From: JBPEXY01 sp052031065 | Lineage (GTDB): Bacteria > Pseudomonadota > Gammaproteobacteria > Immundisolibacterales > Immundisolibacteraceae | Direction: 5' to 3' | Assembly (NCBI GenBank): GCA_052031065.1 | Contig: JBPEXY010000022.1 | Location: 1 to 14,460, forward strand | Length of the DNA stretch: 14,460 nt | In this document: positions 1-7,372 of the stretch, in pieces | Position numbering within the stretch: the first letter of the stretch is position 1 | Layout: every line of letters begins with the position of its first letter | Made by a program: the position numbers and the translations under genes | The notes under the pieces: generated by a model | The model's database searches: none | The model's input: the letters and a program-made list of their open reading frames with translations, nothing else | What the model was told of the DNA's origin: nothing

Positions 1-19
1 GTTGATCAGGCGCGGCCGG

Positions 20-802
20 TTAAACCGGCAGAAAAACTGCTGAAGCTACCTGACGCATCAAATTCTTGATCTGAATATTGCGTGACTGGGCAACCATCAC
101 CGCCATCATGTCCATCTGTGCGATCAGCTTGCCGAATAGCCGCTCGTAACTGAGGTTGACCTGATGACCAGTCGCATTGGTCACTAGCCAGGGCGAGCCA
201 TCCGGGCGACGCTCCGATTTTAGCCGCCAGAGCAGTATTTCGATATTACGAGCGGTATTATGAAACCGTTGCGGGTCAAGAGGCTGATCCAGCAGATAGA
301 ACGACGCTTTGTTGTTGTAGGCGCGCATGACCATCGCGTGGAGTCCATCGGCCAAGGCATAGACCCGGTCGTCCTGGAATTTGACATCGAACACCTGGTC
401 GAGGGTAAGGCGCGGATCAATGCCAGCTATGATTTCGCTGACAGCATTGTCGCTAGCACTTTTGGTGATCGCGATATGTCGGCCAGAATCAAATAGCTCG
501 CCAACGCGAGAATGGAGCGAAACCCTGCCGGTTTTATTCAGCTCGCGAGGGTTACGCCGGTAGAGTTTGACGGTGAGCTCGCGAAGGTAGTTGAGCGTCT
601 GTCGCTGATGGGTTTCCACCAGGATGTGGAGGTCGGACTTCATCACCGAATTGATGCTGAATGGCCGGGCCTCAATATTTCCTGTTTTGGTGCCGCACCC
701 CGCCAATATGGAAGTCAGTCCAATCACGCACAACAGCCAAATAGCCGAGGTTGGTGACGATGGGCACTGAAACGGGCTTTTCATCACATCCATTCTACTC
801 AT
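20..802 (-). CDS. Predicted lipoprotein of unknown function
   Basis: The product has a hydrophobic stretch ending in a lipobox (Leu-Ala-Gly-Cys), so it is probably a lipid-anchored envelope protein exported by Sec and cut by signal peptidase II. The open frame extends to 916, but starting there would put about 45 non-signal residues before the hydrophobic segment. Starts at 802, 793 or 784 give a normal lipoprotein signal with the Cys about 30-36 residues in. None has a clear ribosome binding site; 802 is the longest reasonable choice. The mature part, about 225 residues, is soluble-looking and rich in Arg, Leu and Asp, with no catalytic motif I recognise. It resembles conserved gammaproteobacterial lipoproteins without assigned function, from memory and untested. 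It is divergent from the ABC exporter genes; a functional link is unproven. Confidence 0.75.
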   Translation of the reverse strand: MSRMDVMKSPFQCPSSPTSAIWLLCVIGLTSILAGCGTKTGNIEARPFSINSVMKSDLHILVETHQRQTLNYLRELTVKLYRRNPRELNKTGRVSLHSRVGELFDSGRHIAITKSASDNAVSEIIAGIDPRLTLDQVFDVKFQDDRVYALADGLHAMVMRAYNNKASFYLLDQPLDPQRFHNTARNIEILLWRLKSERRPDGSPWLVTNATGHQVNLSYERLFGKLIAQMDMMAVMVAQSRNIQIKNLMRQVASAVFLPV

Positions 803-940
803 AGCGCCCAGCCAAATGGACATCCAGCACAGTGAATCCGTGCGAAAATAGCCCGATTCAGCGCCTACACCTGGAGGCCTGACAACGCCCATATCAACCA
901 ATTCAATCGAACTCAATTCAGCCTGACCAGAACAGCCATT
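803..940. promoter_or_regulatory. Divergent intergenic region, lipoprotein / ABC exporter
   Basis: If the lipoprotein starts near 802, this 138-bp stretch must hold promoters for both divergent units. I see no convincing -35/-10 pair. The heptamer CAATTCA occurs twice, at 899-905 and 914-920, 15 bp apart, just upstream of the ATPase ATG. The ATPase has no strong Shine-Dalgarno sequence here. Confidence 0.35.
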
Positions 941-1828
941 ATGAACAACATTATCGAAGTGGAAGGCCTGGTCAAACGCTATGGTGACCTCACCGCCGTC
1001 AATGGCATCTCGTTCCAGATTCCGGCGGGGATATGTCTTGGACTACTTGGCCCCAACGGCGCCGGTAAAACCACCACCATCGAGCTCATTGAGGGGCTAA
1101 TCAAACCCACCGCTGGAACCATCGCCTACAAAGGCGAGCCGATGGGTAAACGATTTCGACAGGAAGCGGGAATTCAGTTTCAGTCCACCGCGCTGCAGGA
1201 TTTTCTTACCGTGCGCGAGACCCTGGAGCTGTTTCATCGACTCTACGAGCGCAATCTGCCGCTGGAAGAAATCATTGAGCTCTGCGACCTGCAGGAATTA
1301 CTGGCCCGCGATAACCGCAAGCTCTCTGGCGGTCAGCGACAGCGTCTGCTGCTGGCGATCGCGCTGGTTAATGATCCGGAAATCCTGTTTCTCGACGAAC
1401 CAACGACAGGTCTCGATCCCCAGGCGCGCCGAAATTTCTGGGACCTGATCACCCGCATTAAGTCACGTGACAAAACGATTCTACTCACCACCCACTACAT
1501 GGAGGAAGCAGCGGTATTGTGTGACCGGTTACTGATCATGGACCATGGCAATATTATCGCCGAGGGCACCCCGGAAAACCTGCTGAACCACCATTTCCAG
1601 GACACCATTGTGGAACTGCCTGCTAACCAGTTACCGCAAAGAATGCCGACAGATTTACCTGCCATCACTCTGCCCCGGGGAGATCTGGTGGAGTTCTCCA
1701 CCAGTGATACTGAAGCGCTAATCAAGGTATTGCTGGAACATGAAGTACCACTCAGCCAGCTAAGAATTCGCTCGCGCACACTGGAAGACCTGTTCCTGCA
1801 GCTCACGGGTGAGGAACTACGCGCATGA
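941..1828 (+). CDS. ABC-2 type exporter, ATP-binding subunit
   Basis: This is the nucleotide-binding subunit that powers the membrane protein encoded directly downstream. All core ABC motifs are visible: Walker A GPNGAGKT (residues 37-44), Q-loop region around Gln79/Gln81, signature LSGGQ (128-132), Walker B ILFLDE (148-153), D-loop GLD (157-159) and H-loop His185. At 295 residues it has a normal-length NBD plus about 80 C-terminal residues, as in the CcmA/DrrA-like exporter ATPases. The ATG at 941 is well placed before the first beta strand, although its ribosome binding site is weak. The stop overlaps the start of the permease gene in ATGA, so the two are translationally coupled. The substrate (drug, lipid, polysaccharide or other) cannot be told from sequence. 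Confidence 0.95.
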   Translation: MNNIIEVEGLVKRYGDLTAVNGISFQIPAGICLGLLGPNGAGKTTTIELIEGLIKPTAGTIAYKGEPMGKRFRQEAGIQFQSTALQDFLTVRETLELFHRLYERNLPLEEIIELCDLQELLARDNRKLSGGQRQRLLLAIALVNDPEILFLDEPTTGLDPQARRNFWDLITRIKSRDKTILLTTHYMEEAAVLCDRLLIMDHGNIIAEGTPENLLNHHFQDTIVELPANQLPQRMPTDLPAITLPRGDLVEFSTSDTEALIKVLLEHEVPLSQLRIRSRTLEDLFLQLTGEELRA

Positions 1829-2844
1829 TGCAGCGAATGCTGGCGCTGTTGCGGGCGCGGAATATGGAATTCCTGCACGACCGCTCTTCTCTGGGCTGGA
1901 ATATCGCTTTTCCGTTGCTATTGGTGTTTGGGCTCGCAGCGATCTTTTCCGGTGGAGAGCGTCCTCTTTTCAAAGTGTCGATACTGCAACCAGAGAGCGC
2001 CAACGCGCAGACCAGTGACCATCCTTTTCTAAATGATCCCTATATCGATTTTGTCACTGTCGGCGATGAAGCCGAGGCGATTCAGTCGGTGCGCATGCAT
2101 CGCACCGATCTACTATTTGATCCGCTACCGCCCCGCCGCTACTGGGTTAACCCTGAATCACAGAAAGGCCATTATCTGGAAACCGTACTGCTGGCCAACA
2201 GCCCCAGCGCGCCGGAAAGGGTTGCGGTGACAGGCGCGCCAATCCGCCTGATCGACTGGCTGATGCCGGGCATTCTCGGCATGAACATGATGTTCAGCTG
2301 CCTGTTTGGCGTCGGTTACGTCGTCGTTCGTTACCGCAAAAACGGTTTTTTGAAACGCCTTAACGCCACACCCGCCCAGGCGTTTGAATTTCTGCTTGCA
2401 CAAATCCTGTCGCGGTTGTTGTTGATAATGGTGATGACTGTCGGCGTCTATGTCGGTGCCGACCTGTTCCTCGACTTCCGTATGCAGGGCAGTTATCTGC
2501 TATTGGCAATTACCGGTGGGCTTGGTGCCATGTCGCTGATCTCCATGGGCTTAATGGTAGCGGCGAGAGCCAATAGCGAAGAGCTGGCGGGAGGGCTACT
2601 CAATTTCATCACCTGGCCGATGATGGTGTTGTCAGAGCTCTGGTTTTCCATGGAGGGTAGTCCGCAGGCGATTATCGCCCTTTCCAAAGCACTACCAATG
2701 ACCCATCTGATGCAGGCCAGTCGCGCGATTATGCTTGAAGGTGCAGGTGCCGCAGAGATCATGCCCAGCCTGATAGTGCTCGCGGCAATGAGCCTGCTGT
2801 TTCTGCTAATCGGTACCTGGTTATTCCGCTGGCGGGCTGATTAA
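1825..2844 (+). CDS. ABC-2 type exporter, permease subunit
   Basis: This is the transmembrane half of the exporter. I see about six hydrophobic segments: near residues 26-42, 143-168, 188-212, 223-246, 254-275 and 312-334. A hydrophilic loop of about 100 residues lies between the first and second, as in the ABC2_membrane family. The N-terminal 'HDRSSLGW' region, the Lys-Arg-Leu-x-Ala-Thr-Pro loop (177-183) and the LPMTH motif (290-294) are typical of ABC-2 exporters of the DrrB/YhhJ kind. The start is ATG at 1825, sharing four bases with the ATPase stop. The gene ends eight bases before the convergent AI-2E family gene. With a homodimer of each subunit, the pair is enough for a complete exporter. 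Confidence 0.93.
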   Translation: MMQRMLALLRARNMEFLHDRSSLGWNIAFPLLLVFGLAAIFSGGERPLFKVSILQPESANAQTSDHPFLNDPYIDFVTVGDEAEAIQSVRMHRTDLLFDPLPPRRYWVNPESQKGHYLETVLLANSPSAPERVAVTGAPIRLIDWLMPGILGMNMMFSCLFGVGYVVVRYRKNGFLKRLNATPAQAFEFLLAQILSRLLLIMVMTVGVYVGADLFLDFRMQGSYLLLAITGGLGAMSLISMGLMVAARANSEELAGGLLNFITWPMMVLSELWFSMEGSPQAIIALSKALPMTHLMQASRAIMLEGAGAAEIMPSLIVLAAMSLLFLLIGTWLFRWRAD

Positions 2845-2852
2845 GCAGTCGG

Positions 2853-3938
2853 CTAGTCGTCGCCACTACTCTCGGCAGTGTGGGTCAGCACTGGCACAGC
2901 CAGCTCTTCAGGCAGATCCGGCCCCAACAGGACCGCAATCCAGCGGCTCTGGTCGGAACTTTCCAGGGCAATTTTCACGATCATCGTCAGCGGTACCGAA
3001 AGCAGCATTCCCACCGGTCCCAGCAGCCAGCCCCAGAACACCAGCGAGATAAATACCACCAGCGTAGATAAGCCAAGTCCGCGCCCCATAAAACGCGGTT
3101 CAATCACGTTGCCCATGACGACATTCACCACCACATAACCCGCTGCGGTGGCAACCGCCGTACCACCACCCAGCTGGATGAAGGCGAGCATCACCGCTGG
3201 AACCGCCGCGATAATGGAGCCGATGTTGGGAACAAAGTTAAACAGCAGCGCGAGCAGCCCCCACAGCAGTGGATAGTCGACCCCCAGAAGCGCCAGCCAG
3301 GACGCCACCAACAGGCCAGTGCCGAGGCTGACCCAGGTTTTGATGGCCAGATATTGATTAACTGATTCAGTAAACCCCTCAAGCTTGTTCAGCACCCCGC
3401 TGTCCTGGGAAAGTGATATTTTGATCTTGTGTGGCAGCCCACTGACTTCAAACAGCATAAAGATCACCGTCATCAAAATCAGAAAGGTATTGGTGAGCGC
3501 CCCGCCAAGGCTGCTCAGGGTGTTTGAAACCATACCCATGGCTGCAGACGGATCAAACCGTTCGCGCAGCCCGGCGGCGGAGATATCCACACCAAACCGT
3601 TCTGCCAGCCGTTCCAGCGCCGCTATCTCACCGGAGAGCCGCTGCTGATATTCCGGTAATGAACGGGTAAAGTCAGTCACCGAACGACCAACGAAATTCC
3701 CCAGCAGGTAACCGGCCAGTAGCAAGACACCAATAATGATCGCTACCGCCAGCCCGGTGGGTACTTTGTGACGGGTCAGCCAGAATAGCGGTGGCGAGCA
3801 GATGATGGCAATAAAGGTCGCAAGCAGAAACGGTACCAGTAATTCAGCGGAAGCCTTCATACCAGCGACAGTAATCACCAGACTGGCAATCACCAGCAGC
3901 ACATTGCCGGCGGGACTGGGGCTTTCGAACTGGGTCAT
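2853..3938 (-). CDS. AI-2E family / PerM-type membrane protein
   Basis: This is an integral inner-membrane protein of the AI-2E exporter family (formerly UPF0118; relatives include TqsA, PerM and YdiK). The 361 residues match the family's usual length. Hydrophobic segments lie near residues 11-27, 31-52, 60-85 and 147-166, then in several more from 200 to 325. A mostly soluble helical region (about 86-135) sits between the third and fourth. The family signatures are visible: FVPNIGS (235-241) and the Glu-Pro-Arg-Phe-Met-Gly-x-Gly-Leu-Gly-Leu-Ser block (280-291). The start is supported by GAGGAG about ten bases upstream of the ATG. Members transport diverse solutes (AI-2 efflux, Na+/H+ antiport), so the name does not prove a quorum-sensing role. 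Nothing nearby suggests LuxS. Confidence 0.92.
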   Translation of the reverse strand: MTQFESPSPAGNVLLVIASLVITVAGMKASAELLVPFLLATFIAIICSPPLFWLTRHKVPTGLAVAIIIGVLLLAGYLLGNFVGRSVTDFTRSLPEYQQRLSGEIAALERLAERFGVDISAAGLRERFDPSAAMGMVSNTLSSLGGALTNTFLILMTVIFMLFEVSGLPHKIKISLSQDSGVLNKLEGFTESVNQYLAIKTWVSLGTGLLVASWLALLGVDYPLLWGLLALLFNFVPNIGSIIAAVPAVMLAFIQLGGGTAVATAAGYVVVNVVMGNVIEPRFMGRGLGLSTLVVFISLVFWGWLLGPVGMLLSVPLTMIVKIALESSDQSRWIAVLLGPDLPEELAVPVLTHTAESSGDD

Positions 3939-4094
3939 TCTGGCTGGCTCCTCGAATCAACAGGTAAAAGCGACTGGTCAGTAAAAAACTACCCGCCATG
4001 CTTGCCAATAAGCGCAAATTTGATCACGTTATTGGTCACTGCGAAAATTTATCTTTACCTCCAACTTCAGTCTCAACTATCAAATCCATTACCC

Positions 4095-4742
4095 GTGACT
4101 CGCCCCTACCAGCAGGATGCCAGCGAAATAATGGTCGCCGCCGTTCGCGATGCGGAAAAACACCTGCGGGACTCCGACCCGGTGCTGGGTGCAGTAATGG
4201 ATGATCTCGGACCCTGCCCGATCGCCAATTATGTGATGGAGCCATTCGACGCGCTGGTCTGGACCGTGATTGGTCAACAGATATCCAGCGCGGCGGCCGC
4301 CAGCATCTCTAACCGGCTGCGCGACAGAGTTGGTGGGCTGTTTACCGCCGAGGCGCTGCACCAAATCAGCGCAGAGGAGCTACGCGGCGTTGGCCTGTCT
4401 GGCAATAAAACCCGCACCATCCGGGAATTCAGCCAGCGAGTGGTCAACGATGAGATCAATCTGGAGCGGTTGCGGAAATTTCCCGACCACGAGGTGATGA
4501 AAACCCTCTGCAGCTGCTACGGAATCGGTCCGTGGACGGTGGAGATGGTGTTGATATTCGGCTTTGGCCGCCTCGATATTTTCTCAGGGGGCGACCTGGC
4601 ACTGCGCAAAGCCATCGGCTTACTCCACGGTCACGATGTTCCACCCGCTGCCGCAGAATCGCGACAGATTGCTGAAAAGTGGGCACCCTACAGGACCGTT
4701 GCCAGCTGGTATCTCTGGCGCACGGTAGACCCGCTGGCGTAG
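4095..4742 (+). CDS. DNA-3-methyladenine glycosylase II-like protein (HhH-GPD superfamily)
   Basis: This is a base-excision repair glycosylase of the AlkA-like branch, expected to remove alkylated purines such as 3-methyladenine. The helix-hairpin-helix is at residues 134-155 of the 215-residue form, containing Tyr-Gly-Ile-Gly-Pro-Trp-Thr. The catalytic Asp is probably Asp167 in Gly-Gly-Asp-Leu-Ala-Leu-Arg-Lys, matching AlkA Asp238 by position. The frame is open back to a TTG at 4002. That start would add 31 residues the family does not have and lacks a ribosome binding site. I prefer GTG at 4095; ATG at 4131 is a third option. The protein has only the C-terminal catalytic fold, without the AlkA N-terminal domain, as in many short homologues. 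Its stop is nine bases from the convergent ferredoxin gene. No Ada-like regulator is adjacent. Confidence 0.85.
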   Translation: MTRPYQQDASEIMVAAVRDAEKHLRDSDPVLGAVMDDLGPCPIANYVMEPFDALVWTVIGQQISSAAAASISNRLRDRVGGLFTAEALHQISAEELRGVGLSGNKTRTIREFSQRVVNDEINLERLRKFPDHEVMKTLCSCYGIGPWTVEMVLIFGFGRLDIFSGGDLALRKAIGLLHGHDVPPAAAESRQIAEKWAPYRTVASWYLWRTVDPLA

Positions 4743-4751
4743 CGCATTGCA

Positions 4752-5042
4752 TCAGCTCGCAACCGGTCGCAGCGTAATTGCCTTTTCCGGGCAGACCTGT
4801 GCACAAAGATTGCAGCCGTGACAATCCGCCGCGCGCACGGCGTAAGCCTGTTTGCCACCGTGAACCCAGGTCTTGATCTTTCCAATCAGCGACTGCTGCG
4901 CCTTGTCTTCCGCCTTCAGTGGATGAATTTCAAACACGTTATAGGGACAGACGTCGATACAGTCACCCTTGGCCTCGCACCGGTTTCGATTAATGTCCGG
5001 ATAAACCTTTCCCGCTTCGTCATTACATGAGTTCTCGCTCAT
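4752..5042 (-). CDS. Small ferredoxin with two cluster-binding motifs
   Basis: This 96-residue iron-sulfur protein is a soluble electron carrier. The second motif is a complete [4Fe-4S] pattern, Cys74-x2-Cys77-x2-Cys80-x3-Cys84-Pro. The first reads Cys22-x5-Cys28-x3-Cys32-Pro and has Lys25 where the usual second Cys would be. This cluster could therefore be [3Fe-4S], or [4Fe-4S] with another ligand; Cys6 is also present. About 40 residues with a basic, tryptophan-containing stretch separate the motifs, longer than in minimal 2[4Fe-4S] ferredoxins. The ATG has a good ribosome binding site (GAGGAGAGGG just upstream). It lies 56 bases downstream of glnS on the same strand, so cotranscription is plausible without implying a shared function. 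The redox partner is not in the window. Confidence 0.9.
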   Translation of the reverse strand: MSENSCNDEAGKVYPDINRNRCEAKGDCIDVCPYNVFEIHPLKAEDKAQQSLIGKIKTWVHGGKQAYAVRAADCHGCNLCAQVCPEKAITLRPVAS

Positions 5043-5098
5043 TGCCCTCTCCTCAAATGGCTTTTCCAGGTTTCGCCAGGCACCCCTTTTTTGCCGGC

Positions 5099-6769
5099 CT
5101 ATTTCGCAGCTTTTGCCCAGCTGTCACGCAGTGACACCGTTCGATTAAACACCAGTGCCTGTGGTGTGCTGTCGCGACTGTCCTGGCAAAAATAACCCAA
5201 ACGCTCAAATTGCACCTGCTGACTGGCCTTGGCATGCGCCAGCGAGGGCTCCAGTTTGGCATTGGTTTTTATCGCCAATGAGTCGGGGTTCAACACGGCA
5301 ATAAAATCATCCGCCGCCGCCGGGTTTGGGTCCATGAACAGCCGGTCATATAGCCGTACTTCGGCATCCACGGCGTGTGCTGCCGAGACCCAGTGAATGG
5401 TTCCCTTTACTTTACGACCATCGGGTGCATTGCCACCCCGGGTTGCCGGGTCGTAGGTGCAACGCAGCTCCACCACTTCACCGTCTGCGTTTTTGATTAC
5501 CTCGTTACAGGTGATGAAATAGGCGTATCGCAGCCGCACCTCGCGCCCCGGAGAGAGGCGGAAGAACTTCTTCGGTGGCTCTTCCATGAAATCGTCGCGC
5601 TCGACATAGATCTCTCGACTAAAGGGTAGATCACGGCTACCCAATTCCGGGATCTGTGGATGATTCTGTGCCGTAAGCTGCTCCGTCTCTCCTTCTGGAT
5701 AGTTGGTAATGAGCACCTTGAGCGGGTCAATCACACCAAGCACTCGCGGTGCAGCAGCCAGATCTTCGCGGATACAGTTCTCCAGCACACCCATTTCAAC
5801 AATATTATCTTTACGGGTAACACCGATACGTTGGCAAAAATCGCGTATTGAGGCCGGCGTGTAGCCACGACGACGCAAGCCAGAAATGGTTGGCATGCGC
5901 GGGTCATCCCAGCCAGTTACTTTCTGCTCATTCACCAGCGTCTGCAGTTTGCGTTTGCTCATCACCGTGTAGTCGAGATTCAACCTGGAGAACTCAATCT
6001 GCTGCGGATGTACGTCGGTTTCCAGGGTATCCAGCACCCAGTCGTAGAGCGCCCGATGGTCTTCAAACTCCAGCGTACATAGCGAATGGGTAATCCCCTC
6101 GAAGGCATCTGACAGGCAGTGGGAAAAGTCATACATCGGGTAGATGCACCACTCACCGCCGGTCTGCTGATGATGGGCATGTTTGATCCGATAGAGCGCT
6201 GGGTCGCGCATATTGATATTGGGCGAAGCCATGTCAATCTTGGCCCGCAGCAGCCGCGCACCATCCTCAAACTCCCCGGCACGCATCCGTCGAAACAGAT
6301 CGAGATTCTCTTCAACACTGCGATCACGCCAGGGGCTGTTACGACCCGCCTCAGTAAGGGTGCCGCGGTATTCGCGCATCTCCTCGGCATTCAGATCACA
6401 GACATAAGCCTTGCCCAGTTCAATTAGCCGTTCAGCACATTGGTAGAGCTGTTCAAAATAGTCGGAAGAATGGAACAGCTTGTCCTGCCAGTCAAAGCCC
6501 AGCCACTTCACATCGGTCTTGATCGCCTCGACGAACTCAACGTCCTCTTTCACCGGATTGGTGTCGTCAAAACGCAGGTGGCAGGCCGCATTCGGGTAAT
6601 CCTCGGCAATGCCGAAGTTGAGACAGATCGACTTGGCGTGGCCAATATGGAGATAGCCGTTGGGTTCTGGCGGAAAGCGGGTCACCACCTGGCTGTGCTT
6701 ACCGGATTCCAGATCGGCGTCGATGATCTGGCGAATAAAATTGGTCACTGGGGTGGGGTTCTGGTTCAT
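5099..6769 (-). CDS. glnS: Glutaminyl-tRNA synthetase
   Basis: GlnRS charges tRNA-Gln with glutamine in the cytoplasm and is a class I synthetase. The HIGH motif is exact at residues 41-44, within a Pro-Pro-Glu-Pro-Asn-Gly-Tyr-Leu context. The KMSKS equivalent is MSKRK at 270-274. Conserved blocks such as GWDDPRMPTISGLRRRGYT and the C-terminal beta-barrel anticodon-binding domain are continuous. The frame opens at 6883, but the ATG at 6769 gives 556 residues, almost the E. coli length (554), and begins directly before Thr-Asn-Phe-Ile-Arg-Gln as that enzyme does. The ribosome binding site is weak. The gene is divergent from ligA and followed by the ferredoxin gene. From recall of the E. coli sequence the match is high along the whole length, which supports a gammaproteobacterial host. 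Confidence 0.98.
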   Translation of the reverse strand: MNQNPTPVTNFIRQIIDADLESGKHSQVVTRFPPEPNGYLHIGHAKSICLNFGIAEDYPNAACHLRFDDTNPVKEDVEFVEAIKTDVKWLGFDWQDKLFHSSDYFEQLYQCAERLIELGKAYVCDLNAEEMREYRGTLTEAGRNSPWRDRSVEENLDLFRRMRAGEFEDGARLLRAKIDMASPNINMRDPALYRIKHAHHQQTGGEWCIYPMYDFSHCLSDAFEGITHSLCTLEFEDHRALYDWVLDTLETDVHPQQIEFSRLNLDYTVMSKRKLQTLVNEQKVTGWDDPRMPTISGLRRRGYTPASIRDFCQRIGVTRKDNIVEMGVLENCIREDLAAAPRVLGVIDPLKVLITNYPEGETEQLTAQNHPQIPELGSRDLPFSREIYVERDDFMEEPPKKFFRLSPGREVRLRYAYFITCNEVIKNADGEVVELRCTYDPATRGGNAPDGRKVKGTIHWVSAAHAVDAEVRLYDRLFMDPNPAAADDFIAVLNPDSLAIKTNAKLEPSLAHAKASQQVQFERLGYFCQDSRDSTPQALVFNRTVSLRDSWAKAAK

Positions 6770-7041
6770 AGATTCTGTCAATTCCAATAATTTCGAGTGG
6801 CGCCCTGTTGGCCGGGAGCCTGGGTGCCGGTGAACATGCCGTTTCCAGACCCTTAACCGACCATTCAGGACTGGCAACCGCAACCGTCTGTCTCAAACCC
6901 TATTCTATCCGGCTCCCACAGAATTGCGCCCTTGGCCTTGAGATTGACCTGTATCAACACGGCAATCGTCACAATTCTCAGAATGGTTTTCCTGTCGAAC
7001 CTTCAAAGCATTATCCACACCAAAGCACAGGGATTGGGACT
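6770..7041. promoter_or_regulatory. Divergent promoter region, glnS / ligA-like gene
   Basis: These 272 bases separate glnS from the ligA-like gene. The ligA reading frame is open back to 6808, but nothing upstream of 7042 looks like LigA protein, so I treat the stretch as non-coding. It is GC-rich near glnS (6800-6840, with GGCGCC and GGTGCC arms that can pair) and more AT-rich towards ligA. An FNR-like dyad is listed separately. I cannot assign a reliable -10/-35 pair for either gene. Confidence 0.45.
6944..6957. promoter_or_regulatory. FNR/ANR-like dyad (TTGAC-CTGT-ATCAA)
   Basis: The 14-mer matches the FNR/ANR consensus TTGAT-N4-ATCAA at 9 of 10 fixed positions, with C for T at position five. 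It is centred about 91 bp upstream of the ligA ATG. This is consistent with an upstream activation or repression site, depending on where transcription starts. The call rests on pattern only; no FNR gene is in the window. Confidence 0.35.
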
Positions 7042-7308
7042 ATGAGCACCTTCATGCTGGAAAAAGCACTTTGGGACCTTGGCGATGACCCGCACAAACT
7101 GGAAGCCTATAAAAAAGACCCGGCAGGGTTTCTCGGCCACTATGTACTTACCGACCGTGAACGCAACCAGGTCATCAATCTCGATGTTTCAGAAATGGCC
7201 GAGGATGGAGTCAGCACCCTGCTGACACTGATGGTCTACATCATGATGCGCGGCACTGAAAGCTTTCCCGACTATCTGCGTGACATGGGCCAAGCGATCC
7301 CGGCCTGA
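7042..7308 (+). CDS. LigA-family small subunit of a class III extradiol dioxygenase
   Basis: This 88-residue protein matches the LigA fold, the small alpha subunit that caps the active site of protocatechuate 4,5-dioxygenase-type enzymes. Visible hallmarks are the N-terminal Leu-Trp-Asp-Leu segment, the Pro-Ala-Gly-Phe-Leu and Tyr-Val-Leu-Thr-Asp-x-Glu block near residues 28-44, and a hydrophobic helix (about residues 60-70) ending in Met-Arg-Gly. The ATG at 7042 is preceded by AGGGA at a workable distance. A longer frame from 6808 is open but its first 78 codons look non-coding. The catalytic LigB partner starts 64 bases downstream, so the two form one operon. The substrate class (protocatechuate, gallate, methylgallate or other catechol) is not determined. 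A tandem repeat covers the stop codon. Confidence 0.9.
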   Translation: MSTFMLEKALWDLGDDPHKLEAYKKDPAGFLGHYVLTDRERNQVINLDVSEMAEDGVSTLLTLMVYIMMRGTESFPDYLRDMGQAIPA

Positions 7309-7331
7309 CCCAAACAGCCTGACCCAGACAG
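7304..7331 (+). repeat. 14-bp tandem direct repeat over the ligA stop codon
   Basis: Two adjacent copies of CCTGACCCARACAG (7304-7317 and 7318-7331) differ at one base. The first copy contains the TGA stop of ligA (7306-7308). The second lies in the ligA-ligB spacer and carries another TGA. It looks like a slippage duplication. Confidence 0.85.
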
Positions 7332-7372
7332 CAGCCCAAAACACACCCAGCCAGACACCCGGAGCAACCGCC

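Noticed and set aside
15..29. GCCGGT-TAA-ACCGGC hairpin over the lipoprotein stop codon, as a terminator.
   Set aside because: The loop is only three bases and no T-run follows on the minus strand; the window ends too soon to judge.
803..916. An upstream start at 916 for the lipoprotein.
   Set aside because: It would place a long non-hydrophobic segment before the lipoprotein signal, which is incompatible with the visible lipobox.
2853..3938. Reading the AI-2E family gene as evidence of quorum sensing.
   Set aside because: The family is functionally mixed and no luxS, lsr or regulator gene is nearby.
6808..7041. N-terminal extension of the ligA frame.
   Set aside because: The extra 78 residues show no LigA-like sequence, overlap the promoter region, and the ATG at 7042 has a ribosome binding site.
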